64,000 bases of DNA. Source: Toxorhynchites rutilus septentrionalis. Taxonomy: Eukaryota; Arthropoda; Insecta; Diptera; Culicidae. The notes under the pieces were generated by a model. The model was not told the origin of the DNA. It made no database searches and saw only the letters and a program-made list of their open reading frames with translations. Shown here in pieces: positions 21,986-32,939 of this stretch (position 1 is the first letter of the stretch; the number at the start of each line of letters is the position of its first letter). The position numbers were made by a program, and so were the translations under genes. The stretch is taken from contig NC_073746.1 in the NCBI RefSeq assembly GCF_029784135.1, positions 229,475,882-229,539,881 of the forward strand. The letters run 5' to 3'.

Positions 21986-22545
21986 CCTCCCCCATTATAG
22001 TGACCTCAGAATAAATTTTATTGCGAAATAATAAATTCATAATATAAATTGCACTTCAGTATCATAATACGTATGTACCAAAATTGTCAGCTTTCTTTAA
22101 AGTGAACGGGCTGCGTTATCCATATGAATAGATAAATTTCATTATACGTTATAAAACTGCATTCTTTCACTTTTTATTATTTTGAAAAGGATTTGATCCA
22201 ATGCTGCTATTACCCAAATTGCACTATTCACGAAAAATACGAACTTTTTGGATGGAAATGAACTTATAAGACAACTATGATCTTTATATAACACACCTCA
22301 GAAATAAATATACAAATACTTCCTAATAATAAAATTTGCGTATTATTCGAATATATCCTTCTCTCGTGTAAGTCTCGCATTCGGGTAGATGTTACATTCG
22401 GGTGATTGTTGCATTCGGGTAAATGTCGCATTCGGATGAGTGTCAATTCGGCTAGATGTTACATTCGGGTAGCTGTCGAATTCGGGTATTTGTTACATTC
22501 GGGTGAGTGGAATTCGGGTAAGTGGGTTTCGGGTAAATGTGCCAC

Positions 22546-24263
22546 AATCATCCGGGCGATGGGTGCCGCGGCGCGTTGATGATTCAACAGCCGGTTTGGC
22601 ATGTTGCAGAATGTTGCAGAATAAATACAGCTTTGCCCAAAAAACGATTGTTTTCATTAAAAATCCCGGGACTTTCCAGCCCTTGTAGTTTAATCGAGTC
22701 CGACCTGTAATAATTTTTTTATATTTATTTTTTACTATTTTTCATAATTTTTTCTATTTTTCAAAAATATATGATTCTATTGTATTCGTGTATTCGTAAA
22801 ATGTGTCCCCAAATCTTATCACCAGCGCTATGCAAAAAAAATAATTGGGTGCCAAATTAGAAATTTTTTTTTTTCAAATCCCTATATCACTGTAAAAGTC
22901 ATGGTAAAAACATAGTTTTTCTTTTTTTTTTACGCCATTCTCAATAAAAAAATATTAAAAAAATATTAAAATATTGAAAGTGCATCTACTAGGGCAGGAG
23001 TGGCATTAGCGGAAATAATATAGCGTTGTTGGTACTACTGAAGATTGAATGAGGGGCTCAAAATTAAAGGGATGTGAGTGACATCATCGATTTCTCTACA
23101 TCGACTCTCTTTTTTGGTTAAAGCTTAGTACTTCGCTATCAGTCGATTGTAATAATAATAAAATTATACGTATTGCCTTTTGAATTACTTCCCTTGATAC
23201 CGTTTTATCTGGATCTGGATCCCAGCGACAGTAGTTTGTTTATAAAACTCTACGAGTTACTTCATCGATCGTCCTACGGAATTGTTAAGTTATGTGTTAA
23301 CCAACAAACAATCATTTGCTGTTATTTAACTAATCAGTTGAATAATCACAGAGTATTGTGTGCTGAGCTATACTTTGTTTAAGAAATTATTCAGACCAAA
23401 TAGAAGCTGTTGTTTAACCACTGATATTGACTTGTATAATATGCCAGAGAAACGTTTCAAAATCGCTTCTTCAACTGCAAATCAGCTTTTGTACAACACA
23501 TGCCTACTGAAATTAGCATTTACTGCAAGCGTTTTTAGACTCATGTTTCACTGCTTGGCATTACATTTTAAAGTGGTCTAACGGAGCAAATGATTTGATG
23601 CAGGATCATCGATGTAAATGCCATGCATTCGAATCTTGGCGATTTCTTCAACAGCCCATTAAAAGCTGAGCAAGTTTTATGTGATAGCTGTAAAAGACTC
23701 TAGAGAGTGTCTGTCAAGGTTTCAAAAAGCGGATCCTATTTATAGAAAATTGGTGAAAGAAACTAATGCTGTTGAACGAAGATCATCTTCTTTGATTGTG
23801 TAGTCTAAATAGAGTTAAACAAATCAAAATATGGTCGAATAGACGTCCCCACCTAAACGTTCTCTACTTGCCTTTAAACATAATTTAAGGACCAATATTG
23901 GCGATAGCTTAATAATTTCTGCTAATTTGCACGAACAAAGGTTGAATAGAGGTTTTGATGACAAATAGTTCAAGCATTATTAAGCATAGAGCTGAGCGAA
24001 ACTATCATGAAAACGACACACTGATGAGGATTTGTTAGTTGGACATATCTCAAATTTGCGTTCGGGCTGTCATGGGTAAAATTTTCTATAAATCTTTTCC
24101 TGGGCATGTTTTAAAAGTACATTCAAATAACTATGCGCTATCTCTAACATACGTTTTTATGTGTTGAACTGTAAAGATAGAAGCTCGCTATTAATATTCA
24201 ATTTTAGAATTGTCTAAATTGCCATTCATCACTGCTGTCAGATTCATGACCATGTTTCTTGAT
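22546..24263. other. unassigned stretch with a pogo-type terminal fragment
   Basis: Mostly AT-rich without a recognised gene. AATCGAGTCCGACCTGTAAT at about 22692-22711 is the complement of the pogo/Tigger-like end at 34426-34450, so a decayed pogo-type end lies here. Two short ORFs (23173-23382, 23360-23581) have no known motif. Confidence 0.4.
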
Positions 24264-25333
24264 AGCAATACTTTTATCTATTTTTTAAATTTAAGTCATT
24301 TATTTCTACAGGCTCAGTTACATAGGTTTAAAGGAGCCGAACTCTTAAGTATATTTTTATTAGTAAATTTCAACATGTTTCCTGAATTCTAGGGTTAATA
24401 AAGTAGGAAACCGATTACTCGCGGCCGACTCGAGATTAGAAGGGTGACATATTTTTTTTTGGAAAAGGAGGGGTTATAAGGATATTATACAGTGTTCACA
24501 CTCTCATTCACACTCACGCTCATCACACTCAGTTCTTAAATCTATTATTAAATCTATTATGTATTTACATTTCAGCTTATTCTATAGTTTGTCAGAAGGG
24601 AAACAATCGCTCGCGAAGGAAAAAAAGGAGGGGATAAGGGTGTACGGACAATCACACACGAAGATCGATAGTTTTAAGGAAAACATATATTAGGGACATG
24701 TAATCGAGGTCTAACCGAGCCAACACATCTCTAACCGGTACATGGGGCTGTCTTCCTCGGGCCCGAAGGGAGTTTTCTAAATTCGATCTGGCAATAAGAT
24801 ACACCTCGCACGACCAAACAACGTGCTCGATGTCATGGTAACCTTGGCCACAAACACAGAGATTGCTACTGGCAAAATTGAAGCGAAAGAGTAGCGCATC
24901 TAATGAACAGTGATTGGACATGAGTCGGGAGAAGGTGCGAATAAAGTCCCGACTTAAGTCCAGACTTTTGAACCACGGTTTGAGGCTAACCTTAGGGGAA
25001 ATTGAGTGAAACCACCGGCCCAATTCATCTTCATTCCATTTGCGTTGCCAATTAGCGATGGTATTTTTACGGACTAAAACATAAAATTCATTGAAGGCGA
25101 TTTGACGCTGATAAATGTCGCCTTCAATCGCACCTACCTTTGCTAATGAGTCAGCCCTCTCATTACCCGGAATTGAGCAATGTGAAGGGACCCAAACAAA
25201 GGTAATGACATAACAGCGTCTGGATAAAGCACTCAAAATTTCTCGTATTCTCTCAAGGAAGTACGGCGAGTGCTTTTCCGGCCTCACTGAACGGATAGCT
25301 TCGACAGAGCTAAGACTATCCGTTACAATGTAA

Positions 25334-26624
25334 TAAAGGGTGTGTCACATCAAATTGCATCACGGAAAAAACGCTGTAGAAATTCGCCCAGTAGACCGAT
25401 CCTTTTGAAAATTTTAGACAGTAAAATAAAAACTATTAAACAACTTTTGGCATTTTCTTTTTATTCATACTTCGAGCCCAAGCCCGTATGCTCGCACCTT
25501 CCACTTTACCCCGTCCATAAGGTTCTGTACAACGTCAGGTTGTAGTTTTTTTTGAACAGAAATCCATTTTCTCTTGAAGTCCGCCTCCGATTTGACAACT
25601 TTTGGGTTCTTCCGGAGGGCCTGCTTCATAATCGCCCAATATTTCTCTATTGGGCGAAGCTCCGGCGCGTTGGGCGGGTTCATTTCCTTTGCCAACGGGG
25701 TCACCTTCGTACCACTCCAACACGTCCTTTGAATAGTGGCACGAAGCGAGATCCGGCCAGAAGATGGTCGGGCCCTCGTGCTGCTTCAATAGTGGTAGTA
25801 AGCGCTTCTGTAGGCACTCCTTAAGGTAAACCTGCCCGTTTACCGTGCCGGTCATCACGAAGGGGGCGCTCCGCTTTCCGCAAGAGCAGATCGCTTGCCA
25901 CACCATGTACTATTTGGCAAACTTGGATAGTTTCTGCTTGCGAATCTCCTCCGGAACGCTGAATTTGTCTGCGGAGAAGAACAACAGGCCCGGCAGCTGA
26001 CGAAAGTCCGCTTTGACGTAGGTTTCGTCGTCCATTACCAGGCAATACGGCTTCGTCAGCATTTCGGTGTACAGCTTCCGGGCTCGCGCCTTCCCCACCA
26101 TGTTTTGCCTTTCGTCACGGTTAGGAGCTTTCTGAACCTTGTATGTACGCAGGCCCTCCCGCTGCTTGGTCCGCTGGACGAATGGACTTGACAAATTCAG
26201 CTTATTGGCGACATCCCGGACCGAACTTCTCGGATCACGTCTAAACTGCTTAACTACGCGCTTGTGATCCTTTTCACTGACGGAGCATCCATTTTTGCCG
26301 TTCTTCACCGTCCGGTCGATGGTTAGGTTTTCGAAGTATCGTTTTAGTACTCTGCTGACCGTGGATTGGACGATTCCCAGCATCTTACCGATGTCCCGAT
26401 GTGACAACTGCGGATTCTCGAAATGAGTGTACAGGATTAATTCACGACGCTCTTTTTCGTTCGACGACATTTTTCCAAATTTACGAAAAATTGACAGTGA
26501 AGCATGGCCAACGTGATCTATACACTCTTATCTGATTATAAGCGAAAGCTGAAGATATAATTCCTAAAAATTAAATTTCTACAGCGTTTTTTCCGTGATG
26601 CAATTTGATGTGACACACCCTTTA
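25334..26624 (-). mobile_element. ITmDD37E transposon, copy 2, inside the I-clade element
   Basis: Same TIRs as copy 1, flanked by TA at 25334-25335 and 26623-26624. The uninterrupted I-clade copy reads CAATGTGATAGTGTTCAAC near 54955-54975, showing the empty site: insertion at the TA in GATAG duplicated that dinucleotide. The insertion is therefore younger than I-clade copy 2. Confidence 0.94.
25465..26470 (-). pseudogene. DD37E transposase, copy 2, stop and rearrangement
   Basis: The ATG at 26470 opens 186 codons with the helix-turn-helix and LVMDDETYV. An in-frame TAG at 25910-25912 (after KLSKFAK) ends it; copy 1 has a lysine there. The next segment continues in the same frame through IFWPDLASCHYS. 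Near 25690-25712 about 17 bases are inverted relative to copy 1 with loss of 8 bases, shifting the frame before the catalytic Glu in RPIEKYWAIM (25704 frame). So this copy has different lesions from copy 1. Confidence 0.9.
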
Positions 26625-27729
26625 GTGTTCAACTGGTCGTGAGGCGACGCTGTCCAGCGCCTAGTGAATCGCTGCCAATTCAGCAATATACACTGAGCAA
26701 GGATACTGAAGACTGTGGGAGGTGCTGAAAATTTCGTTGAACACTCCAAATCCTATGGACTCATTCATAGAGGACCCATCAGTAAAATACATATTATTAC
26801 AATTTATACGCCCATACTTTGCATTGAAGATCGTAGGAACGATCCCCGATCTAAGATTATCTGGATTTTCATGAATTTTATCCTTCATGAACAGATCAAA
26901 ATGTACAGAGGAATTGATGTAGTCAGGAAAACAAACACGGTTGGGAATATACGAAAAAGGAACAACCTGCATGTAGGTGAATTCATGATATGAACTCATG
27001 AATCCCGAATGAAAATTTAACTCGATCAATTGCTCAAAATTTCCGTTCCCCAATGTGTCATAACCTTACACCGGATGAGGAACCGAAGAGATAAGAAATT
27101 GAAGCGATCTTTTAGTGGGAGTACGCCTGCCAAAACCTCGAGACTCATGGTATGCGTTGAGGGCATACATCCCAACGCAATACGGAGACAAAGATACTGA
27201 ATTCGCTCGAGTTTAATGAGGTGTGTTTTGGCAGCTGATTGAAAACAGAAACTGATGTACTCCATCACTGAGAGAATAGTTGTTCGGTACAACATTATAA
27301 GATCTTCGGGGTGGGCTCCCCACCAGGTGCCGGTAATTGTACGGAGGAAGTTTATTCTTTGTTGGCATTTTTTACCCAGATACCCAATATGGGCCCCAAG
27401 TACATTTGGAGTCGAACCAGACCCCAAGATACTTGAATGACATAGCATGAGTGATCGGTTTACCCAAAAGTTGAAGCTTTGGTTTTGCTGGTCTATGCTT
27501 CCTAGAAAAAACCACCATCTCTGTTTTCTCCGTGGAGAGCAATACTTTATTTAATTTTGTTCACATTACTTATCAAATTTTCTGAATAAAAGTAACAATA
27601 CTTCATTTATTCCGTAATTCGAACTTTCAAGGGCGAAGTTTTCTTCAAACATATATGTTTTATTGCATTTCAAGTCCTTACACCAGATGTATAATTATTT
27701 TCAGTATTTCCAATTTGTCATTTTATATA

Positions 27730-28300
27730 TAACTAGCTGACCCGGCAAACTTCGTCCCGGCCAAAATTTATTTTTCGTTATTACATTCACGTTTTCTCGT
27801 GCAGCATGCTATCTTCCACTTCGCTGTTGCAACATGTTCAATCCTGTTTCCAGGCACACGATGAATTGCACTTCAGGGTGTGGCGTCGTGGGATCTGAAC
27901 GGTACCATTTATAGTCGAACTGATGGATGTGTAAGAATCAAATGACTAGCAATCTGACTAGAAAAATTAAAACAAAAACATATACTGAGAAATATTTCCT
28001 TTCACTAAAAAAATAGATGCTTTCGTACCGCGCTATGCTTGAAATTTTCTGAAAAAAATAACATATCAAAAAACACATACGAACTTATTTAAATATAAAA
28101 AAGACCAGTACTGGGTTTCAAAATTCTAAAAAAAATCAAAACTTGGAATCATAAAACTTTTTTTTGTACCGCGCAACACTTCTAGAATTCATAATAAAAA
28201 TAACACATTTCTAGAAAAGGAGTGGGGACGCATTTAAATACGAATAAGAGCAGTACGGAATCTAAAAATTTTTTTCAAGATATCAAGATATTTTTTGCAC
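27730..28300. repeat. dispersed repeat C, copy 2, with CTAGCTGACCCGGCAAAC end
   Basis: Starts with AACTAGCTGACCCGGCAAAC then TTCGTCCCGGCC, a block I recall as recurring in many arthropod genomes near non-autonomous element ends (possibly Helitron-like; not verified). The rest aligns in inverted orientation with 18825-19045 and contains two internal copies of a GTACCGCG(C) motif (28027, 28169). No ORF. Confidence 0.5.
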
Positions 28301-28728
28301 TTCAATTTTTGATGCAAAAATTTCTAGATGATTTACCATAGAAAGATACGCTTTCAGGTTTTTTTTTGAATTTTTATCTCTAAGCTATTGAGGATGGCGT
28401 GAAATAAATGAAAATGTACGATTTTCATCATAGATTCTTCTTTTGTTCTTTTGTTTTGTTTTGTTCCATTCAGTTGTGTGTCACAGGGTGTTAACAATGG
28501 ATGTTTTGTTGAAGATGAAAATGCAAGCCAGGTCGCTGATATTGTAACTGTTGTTTATGGGGCCGATACTGTAACAGCTAATTACGGGCAATTTTGATTT
28601 CGTCGATTCCGTTCTGGAATTTTTGATGTTAAAAATGCACCTCGCATGCCCAGTGTCGAATATATCGTTTGAATAACAGAAAAAAAATTAAGTTGACCGG
28701 CATATTAGTAGTCGTAGCATCGTCCAGT

Positions 28729-29004
28729 TTGTGCTCCCGTGGCCGAGTGGTTAGCGTCATAATTAACATACCGGGTTTTCGGGTTCGATTCCCGTTCTGG
28801 TCGGGGGAATTTTTCGTCAAAGAAATTTCCTCCGACTTGCACTGTGATCACGCGTATTCTAGAGCTTGCCACTCAGAATGCATTCAAGGCGTGTTATTTG
28901 GCATAGAAATCTCAACTAAGTACTAATAAAAATGACGCAAGTAATACTACGTTGGGACGGCGAAGTTCCTCTAGGAACGTTAGTGCCATTGAAGAAGAAG
29001 AAGA
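28729..29004 (+). mobile_element. full-length Feilai-like SINE
   Basis: 276 bp. A box CGTGGCCGAGTGGTTAGCG, B box GGGTTCGATTCCCGTTC, body with ATCACGCGTATTCTAGAGCT, and a (GAA)n tail. It is flanked by the 13-bp duplication AGCATCGTCCAGT (28716-28728 and 29005-29017). Its insertion splits the mariner gene; the mariner reading resumes after the second duplication. Both pol III promoter boxes are intact. Confidence 0.93.
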
Positions 29005-29220
29005 AGCATCGTCCAGTAGCTAAAGATCCACCATATAACAGTTTTAGACCATTTGCGCAAAGTTGGATTCACAAAAAGCTCGGTGTTTGGGTGCTACACC
29101 AATCTACACAAAAAAACAAAATGGATCGAATTTCCATCTGCGAAGCCTTGGCCAAACGGATTGAATGCGACCCAATTCTCATACGGATAGTGATTGGGGA
29201 TGAGGAATGGGTCACATATG

Positions 29221-29452
29221 AAAATTCCCCTTATCCCTCGCGGCGAATGACGTGAGATGGCTCTGCATTCCCGTAGGCGAATGGCATGAGTGTAGTTCGT
29301 TACTAGGTGAGATTTGAGGTCGTGTCCTCATTTGTTATCGAGTCGAGCGTCAAATAGAAGCTAAAAAGTTAGGTGGCTTCCAGAATAAAGCAGTAAACTT
29401 TGCAATCTCACGTCACTCGCCGCGCGGAATAAAGGGGAATATTGTGTGTAAA
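29221..29452. mobile_element. MITE family D, copy 1
   Basis: Ends are inverted repeats: ATTCCCCTTATCCCTCGCGG with CGAATGACGTGAGAT, versus ATCTCACGTCACTCGCC with GCGCGGAATAAAGGGGAAT (allowing the complement). About 230 bp, no ORF. It interrupts the mariner codons between TYEN and CKRLW. A related copy lies at 37693-37925. Confidence 0.82.
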
Positions 29453-30240
29453 CGATTGTGGTTAAATCGTGATGAGGCAGCTCAAATCAGGGCTAACGGC
29501 CTGGAAGGTATAGCTGTGAATTTGGTCGACGAAACTATATGCAAGTTTTCTGATTTCATAAATTTCCTTTATTCCACAGGATAAGTTATAAAATTCCTAG
29601 AATTAATTACTCCATATTATTTTGTAAGTATAAATATAGAAATTCCTTCTTACATTTAGTCTCCTAGGTATGAGTTGTCCTGCATACAGTTAGACAGACT
29701 CTTATTTTTTTCAATAGCCTATGTATTCAGAAATTATTTAATATTTTTACATTTTTTATAAAAAATAATTTCGATTCTTACTCTGAATGACGTGAAATAA
29801 TTTAACAAATTGTTTAATTAAATTTCGACTGCACTCATCTGCGTATGCAATTCACTCGCTCACAATGGTATCGTTATAATCTAGATGAATTTCACAATGA
29901 CTCGAAAGATCTCTAGATCTTTTTATTGTTCATACATTTCAAGGGGTTCTGATGTAAGGTGCGACGAAATATAATGCATTCGGTAACAATCGCATTGCAA
30001 AGCTTCCTGAGGGGTAAGAAATTGGGACTAAGAGAAGATTGTGAAAATCGATTACTAGAGTTTTCCGCCAATATGGAGCAAGACTTCTATGAGAGAGGTA
30101 TTATGAGATAACCTTCAAAATGGCAACAAATTGTACAGAAAAACGCCGCATATTTGACCTAAATCGGACAATCAGAAGTATTTGAAGTTATGAATTTCAC
30201 GCAAACATAATGGATTTCTTTTTTCCCAATACAATAAGTT

Positions 30241-32229
30241 AAACGTAAACACATCAGAGAAGGATAATTTAATCGGATAATTTACTACTCCTCACAACGG
30301 CAATGAGAATATTCCTGTGATTGATAACCGCTTATTCCTTTCGATAGACAGCATCCACTTCTAGCCTTGCTTTTAAAGTCTGGCCTGGGGCTGTTCATCA
30401 TCGATCTAGCTGTTGGGGATTGTTTTTTTATGTCTGCTTGCATCGCAAAAAAACTGCTCAGACACTGAATTGGCCATGGGGTTAGAGTTCACAATGTTAA
30501 ATTTGGTATGATCGTAGTAGTTTATGCAGATGACAGTCGTATTCCGATTTGCTTCAATGGAACTAGGTGGTTGGAAATAAGCCACGTGGAGCAATCCTAT
30601 CAGACATTCAGTTGGTACACGAGTGAAAGTATGACACAGCGACAATGAGAACGTAACGAATTTGACGCACTGATAAAGGACTCAAACTTTGACAGGCTTT
30701 CGAGCAAATTTTGCGATTCATGTGAGGGCATTGCCAAATGTGTCTCTTATCCTCCGAAGGATGATTAAACTCAGCGAAGTGTGCTCGTGGTAAAATGGCG
30801 TAAAATTTTCCTCCATTACTGCTCAATCAAAACGAAACATGATTTGTTCGAATGGAGGCAACTGTCAATGCTACTCCGTGCAGAACAGTGGGATTAGTCA
30901 GTGAGATGAAGCTCCCTCGCGACATATGTGACAAAATGGATGAAATCTGGAACGAATTTTCCCAGATAGAGTGTTGCGAGGATCCAAATCAACCAGTGGC
31001 AATAAAAAGGAAAGAATCCCTGACACCAGAGATAAGAAAAACATTTTCTTGGGAAACAATCACACTCCGCTGGAACTGTTTTTCATTACTTTTCTGTCTA
31101 TGAGTATTAGAAATGTGATGTCACGATGATGATGGTAATTGTCCTTGTGGCATTGACGATGACGCTGATGCCGATGATTATGATGTGGAGAACGAGTAGA
31201 ATGTTTTTGTCAAGCCACACTGAAAACTCCCATAATGGCCGGAAGGACCAGAATGGAGAAGATGAAAAGTAGGTCGTATCCTACCAAGATATCGTACTTG
31301 AAGCAGCAATTGCGTCGTAGCCTTGCCTCTGAGTAAATGCGCGTTTGGCATGCATTAGAGGATATGTGGAATGTTCGCTGAGGCAGACGCACTTTCTATG
31401 TGATATAATCTTCCCACACACTTGGGACCGGGTAAATTATTGTTTCTCTTTGAATTGTTTTAAATTAAATGTTTGTTCAATGCAAGCGATATCCGCTAGG
31501 ATATTAAATAACATACACCCGCTGGTGGAGACGACGGAAGCTTTGACCCATTTCTATTTCTTTTGCTGATGTCAACCCGGCGGCAACGGAAATTCCCGGA
31601 CATAAATCTTCATTCTGCGGGGGAAAAAACGAAACAAAATCGCTATCGTTACCTCTGGTTTCTTTGAATCTGGACGCTTGTGGTGCACACCCAACCGAGC
31701 TGGATCCATTCGTGGAAAGTTTCATTTTACCCCCTCCTGGGGCCGTAGGACTGAAAGTGAAACGATGGATTGGGATGCGAGTTGAGACTGAAGTTTAATG
31801 GAAAACATAAGCGGTTCGCATTAGAGAAAAAAATTGTGCAAAGGGAAACTTTTGTTTGTCAAGTCAATCTGATACAGGGTGAGTGATGGATTGAAGTAAT
31901 GATGATGGAGGCGAATTACGGCGAGTATCTTCTATGCTTTGATTTGAATTTTATTATAATTTGTAACGATGGGAATATTGGTATTTCAAAATTAACTTAG
32001 TTTTTACTGACAATATAATTCAAAGCTATGATGTTTGAATATTTTTTATTCTATTCAAATTCATTTTTTATTCTATTCAATTCATCAAAAAAATTTTCCC
32101 ATCAAATCATCGAACAAAAGTGCAATCTTCTCCTCTATGTAAATTTAACTAGGATTATATTGATTAAATTTTTGAGCTAGACCGCTCTATGTTCAGAGCC
32201 ACAATCAAGATTGGACCTCTATACCTTAT
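30241..32229. other. unassigned stretch, no supported gene
   Basis: Holds an 83-codon plus-strand ORF at 30852-31103 (true ATG; acidic and basic residues, no known motif) and a minus-strand frame near 31504-31725 preceded by a splice-acceptor-like CGTTTTTTCCCCCGCAG. A GATGATG/GACGATGACG-rich patch lies at 31124-31190. None of this is enough to call a gene. Confidence 0.35.
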
Positions 32230-32234
32230 CATTG

Positions 32235-32680
32235 TCAATAATATACTGGCCATGAAAACCAAATTGTCAATTTGTCAATTTTCAGGTACTCCAACATGTG
32301 CTCCGCGATTTCTGCCCATTGCATCGCTTTGCAGTTACTCATCACCAGTACTTTCGTTTTGTGATGCCTTCTAGGCGTCGATCGCCTTAGCCGCTTACAT
32401 CTTAACGTCTTCTGAGAAACCAACGATATCCACTATGGGCAGCTTCAGTGACAGCATACCGTCGTACATTATGTTCCAGATCGTAGGTGTGATGGAGTCT
32501 TGTGGAAATTTTCCGTTACGTCCAAGGATATCTGCGGCCTTTTGGACGTCTTGGATATCTCGATTCTGGAAGTGGTACATGAAATGTCACATAGGTGGGC
32601 AGGGATTTTCATTCGGTCTACGATGGCCTTCAAGCTGGCACGTTTGGAAGCGTTCCTGATATCGATTGTTACCATAGCAC
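32235..32680 (-). pseudogene. fossil R1-like non-LTR reverse transcriptase fragment
   Basis: Minus-strand frames give VTIDIRNASKRASLKAIVDR and MKIPAHLCDI (32675-32580), then TPTIWNIMYDGMLSLKLP and IVDIVGFSEDVKM (to 32395), then HHKTKVLVMSNCKAMQWAEI. These correspond to RT motifs A (D-IRNA), B and C (FADD) of R1-clade ORF2 proteins, with the catalytic box changed to FSEDV and stops between segments. Only about 450 bp remain. No 28S rDNA is present, so this is a dispersed relative or fossil rather than a site-specific R1. Confidence 0.75.
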
Positions 32681-32874
32681 AATATCGATCTTCTCTCCGA
32701 TTTTGTTTGGACTATCGCTTGCCTTTCCGACTTTTTTCCGATAATACTCACAGTAGACTCTTCTCATCGAAGTCCAAACTGCATTCGTGATAATCCACGT
32801 TCGCTCTCTGGGAATTTAGTCGCTATTGTCTCTATCGAATTTTCCAAGTGTATCCAATAGATACATAGATAACC

Positions 32875-32939
32875 AGGAAGAAATTTAAACTACCGATGAA
32901 CAAGCTCAACAAGTTCATCGGTAGTTTAAATTTCTTCCT
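32875..32939. repeat. perfect 27-bp inverted repeat with 11-nt loop
   Basis: 32875-32901 (AGGAAGAAATTTAAACTACC continuing to GATGAAC) is exactly complementary to 32913-32939, with AAGCTCAACAA between. An RNA copy would form a 27-bp hairpin without mismatch. No TA or longer duplication flanks it, and it is not a terminator in a eukaryotic genome. It could be a short MITE core, a recent fold-back duplication, or a small-RNA hairpin. Confidence 0.9.

Larger units (their letters stand above)
19487..22545. mobile_element. palindromic element with iterated CCCGAATG motif (contains nested insertions)
   Basis: The left end carries about 12 units of ACATTTACCCGAATG and variants (19490-19620, resuming at 20930-20990 after a DD37E insertion). 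The right end carries about 10 units of the complement CATTCGGGTAAATGT (22378-22540). Inner arms remain complementary: around 21345-21395 and 22015-22070 both carry AAATTTATTCTGAGG then TAATGGGGG, continuing into AACGAGGAT(A/G)AG. Without the nested DD37E element (19621-20922) and SINE (21397-21670) the element is about 1.5 kb. No transposase ORF is recognised. Repeated end motifs suggest binding sites for a transposase supplied in trans. Confidence 0.72.
24652..27530 (-). pseudogene. I-clade ORF2 C-terminal half (RT thumb and RNase H), broken
   Basis: Pieces correspond to the RT C-terminal region (27448-26661: KCQQRINFLRTITGTWWGAH, LERIQYLCLRIALGCMPSTH) and to RNase H (MYFTDGSSMNES and IAELAAIH before the transposon; FVWVPSHCSIPGNERADSLA after it). 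The DD37E insertion separates the RNase H acidic residues from the His/Asp motif. Frameshifts (for example near 27394, where two C's are missing relative to the intact copy) and substitutions also disrupt it. Dead copy of the same protein as at 54282-57965. Confidence 0.9.
24278..27537 (-). mobile_element. 5'-truncated I-clade non-LTR retrotransposon, copy 2
   Basis: Same family as the full element at 53.9-59.9 kb: the 3' UTR (TACAGGCTCAGTTACATAGG, AAACCGATTACTCGCGG) and coding region align nearly base for base. The match ends at 27537 (CTCCGTGGAGA), where the complete copy continues, so this is a classic 5' truncation. It is flanked by AGCAATACTTT(T)AT at 24264-24277 and 27538-27550, a target-site duplication with one length difference. 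A DD37E transposon sits inside it at 25334-26624. Confidence 0.9.
28490..30240 (+). pseudogene. mariner transposase gene broken by a SINE, a MITE and an unrelated segment
   Basis: Pieces in order: N-terminal DNA-binding region in mixed frames (VYGADTVTANYGQF, FRSGIFDVKDAPRMP), SINE (28729-29017), linker and first catalytic Asp (LKIHHITVLDHLRKVGF, NKMDRISICEALAKRI, VIGDEEWVTYEN), MITE (about 29221-29452), CKRLWLNRDEAAQIRANGLE, then about 475 bp of unrelated sequence in place of the KVLLC...DLAP core, and the C-terminus (LRGKKLGLREDCENRLLEF, DFYERGIMR, WQQIVQKNAAYLTQIGQS) near 29990-30190. The second and third catalytic residues are missing. Long dead. Confidence 0.85.

Noticed and set aside
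22503..22688. GRWVPRR in a plus-strand ORF as continuation of the mariner gene broken at 19485
   Set aside because: Only a six-residue resemblance (RWVPR); the following residues do not match mariner.
28731..28805. tRNA gene (A and B boxes perfect)
   Set aside because: It is the head of a SINE with body, GAA tail and target duplication; no clean acceptor stem end. The same applies at 14.9, 21.4 and 51.0 kb.
31504..31725. Minus-strand exon with acceptor-like CGTTTTTTCCCCCGCAG
   Set aside because: Short, no family match, and the apparent upstream donor would give an intron too small to splice.
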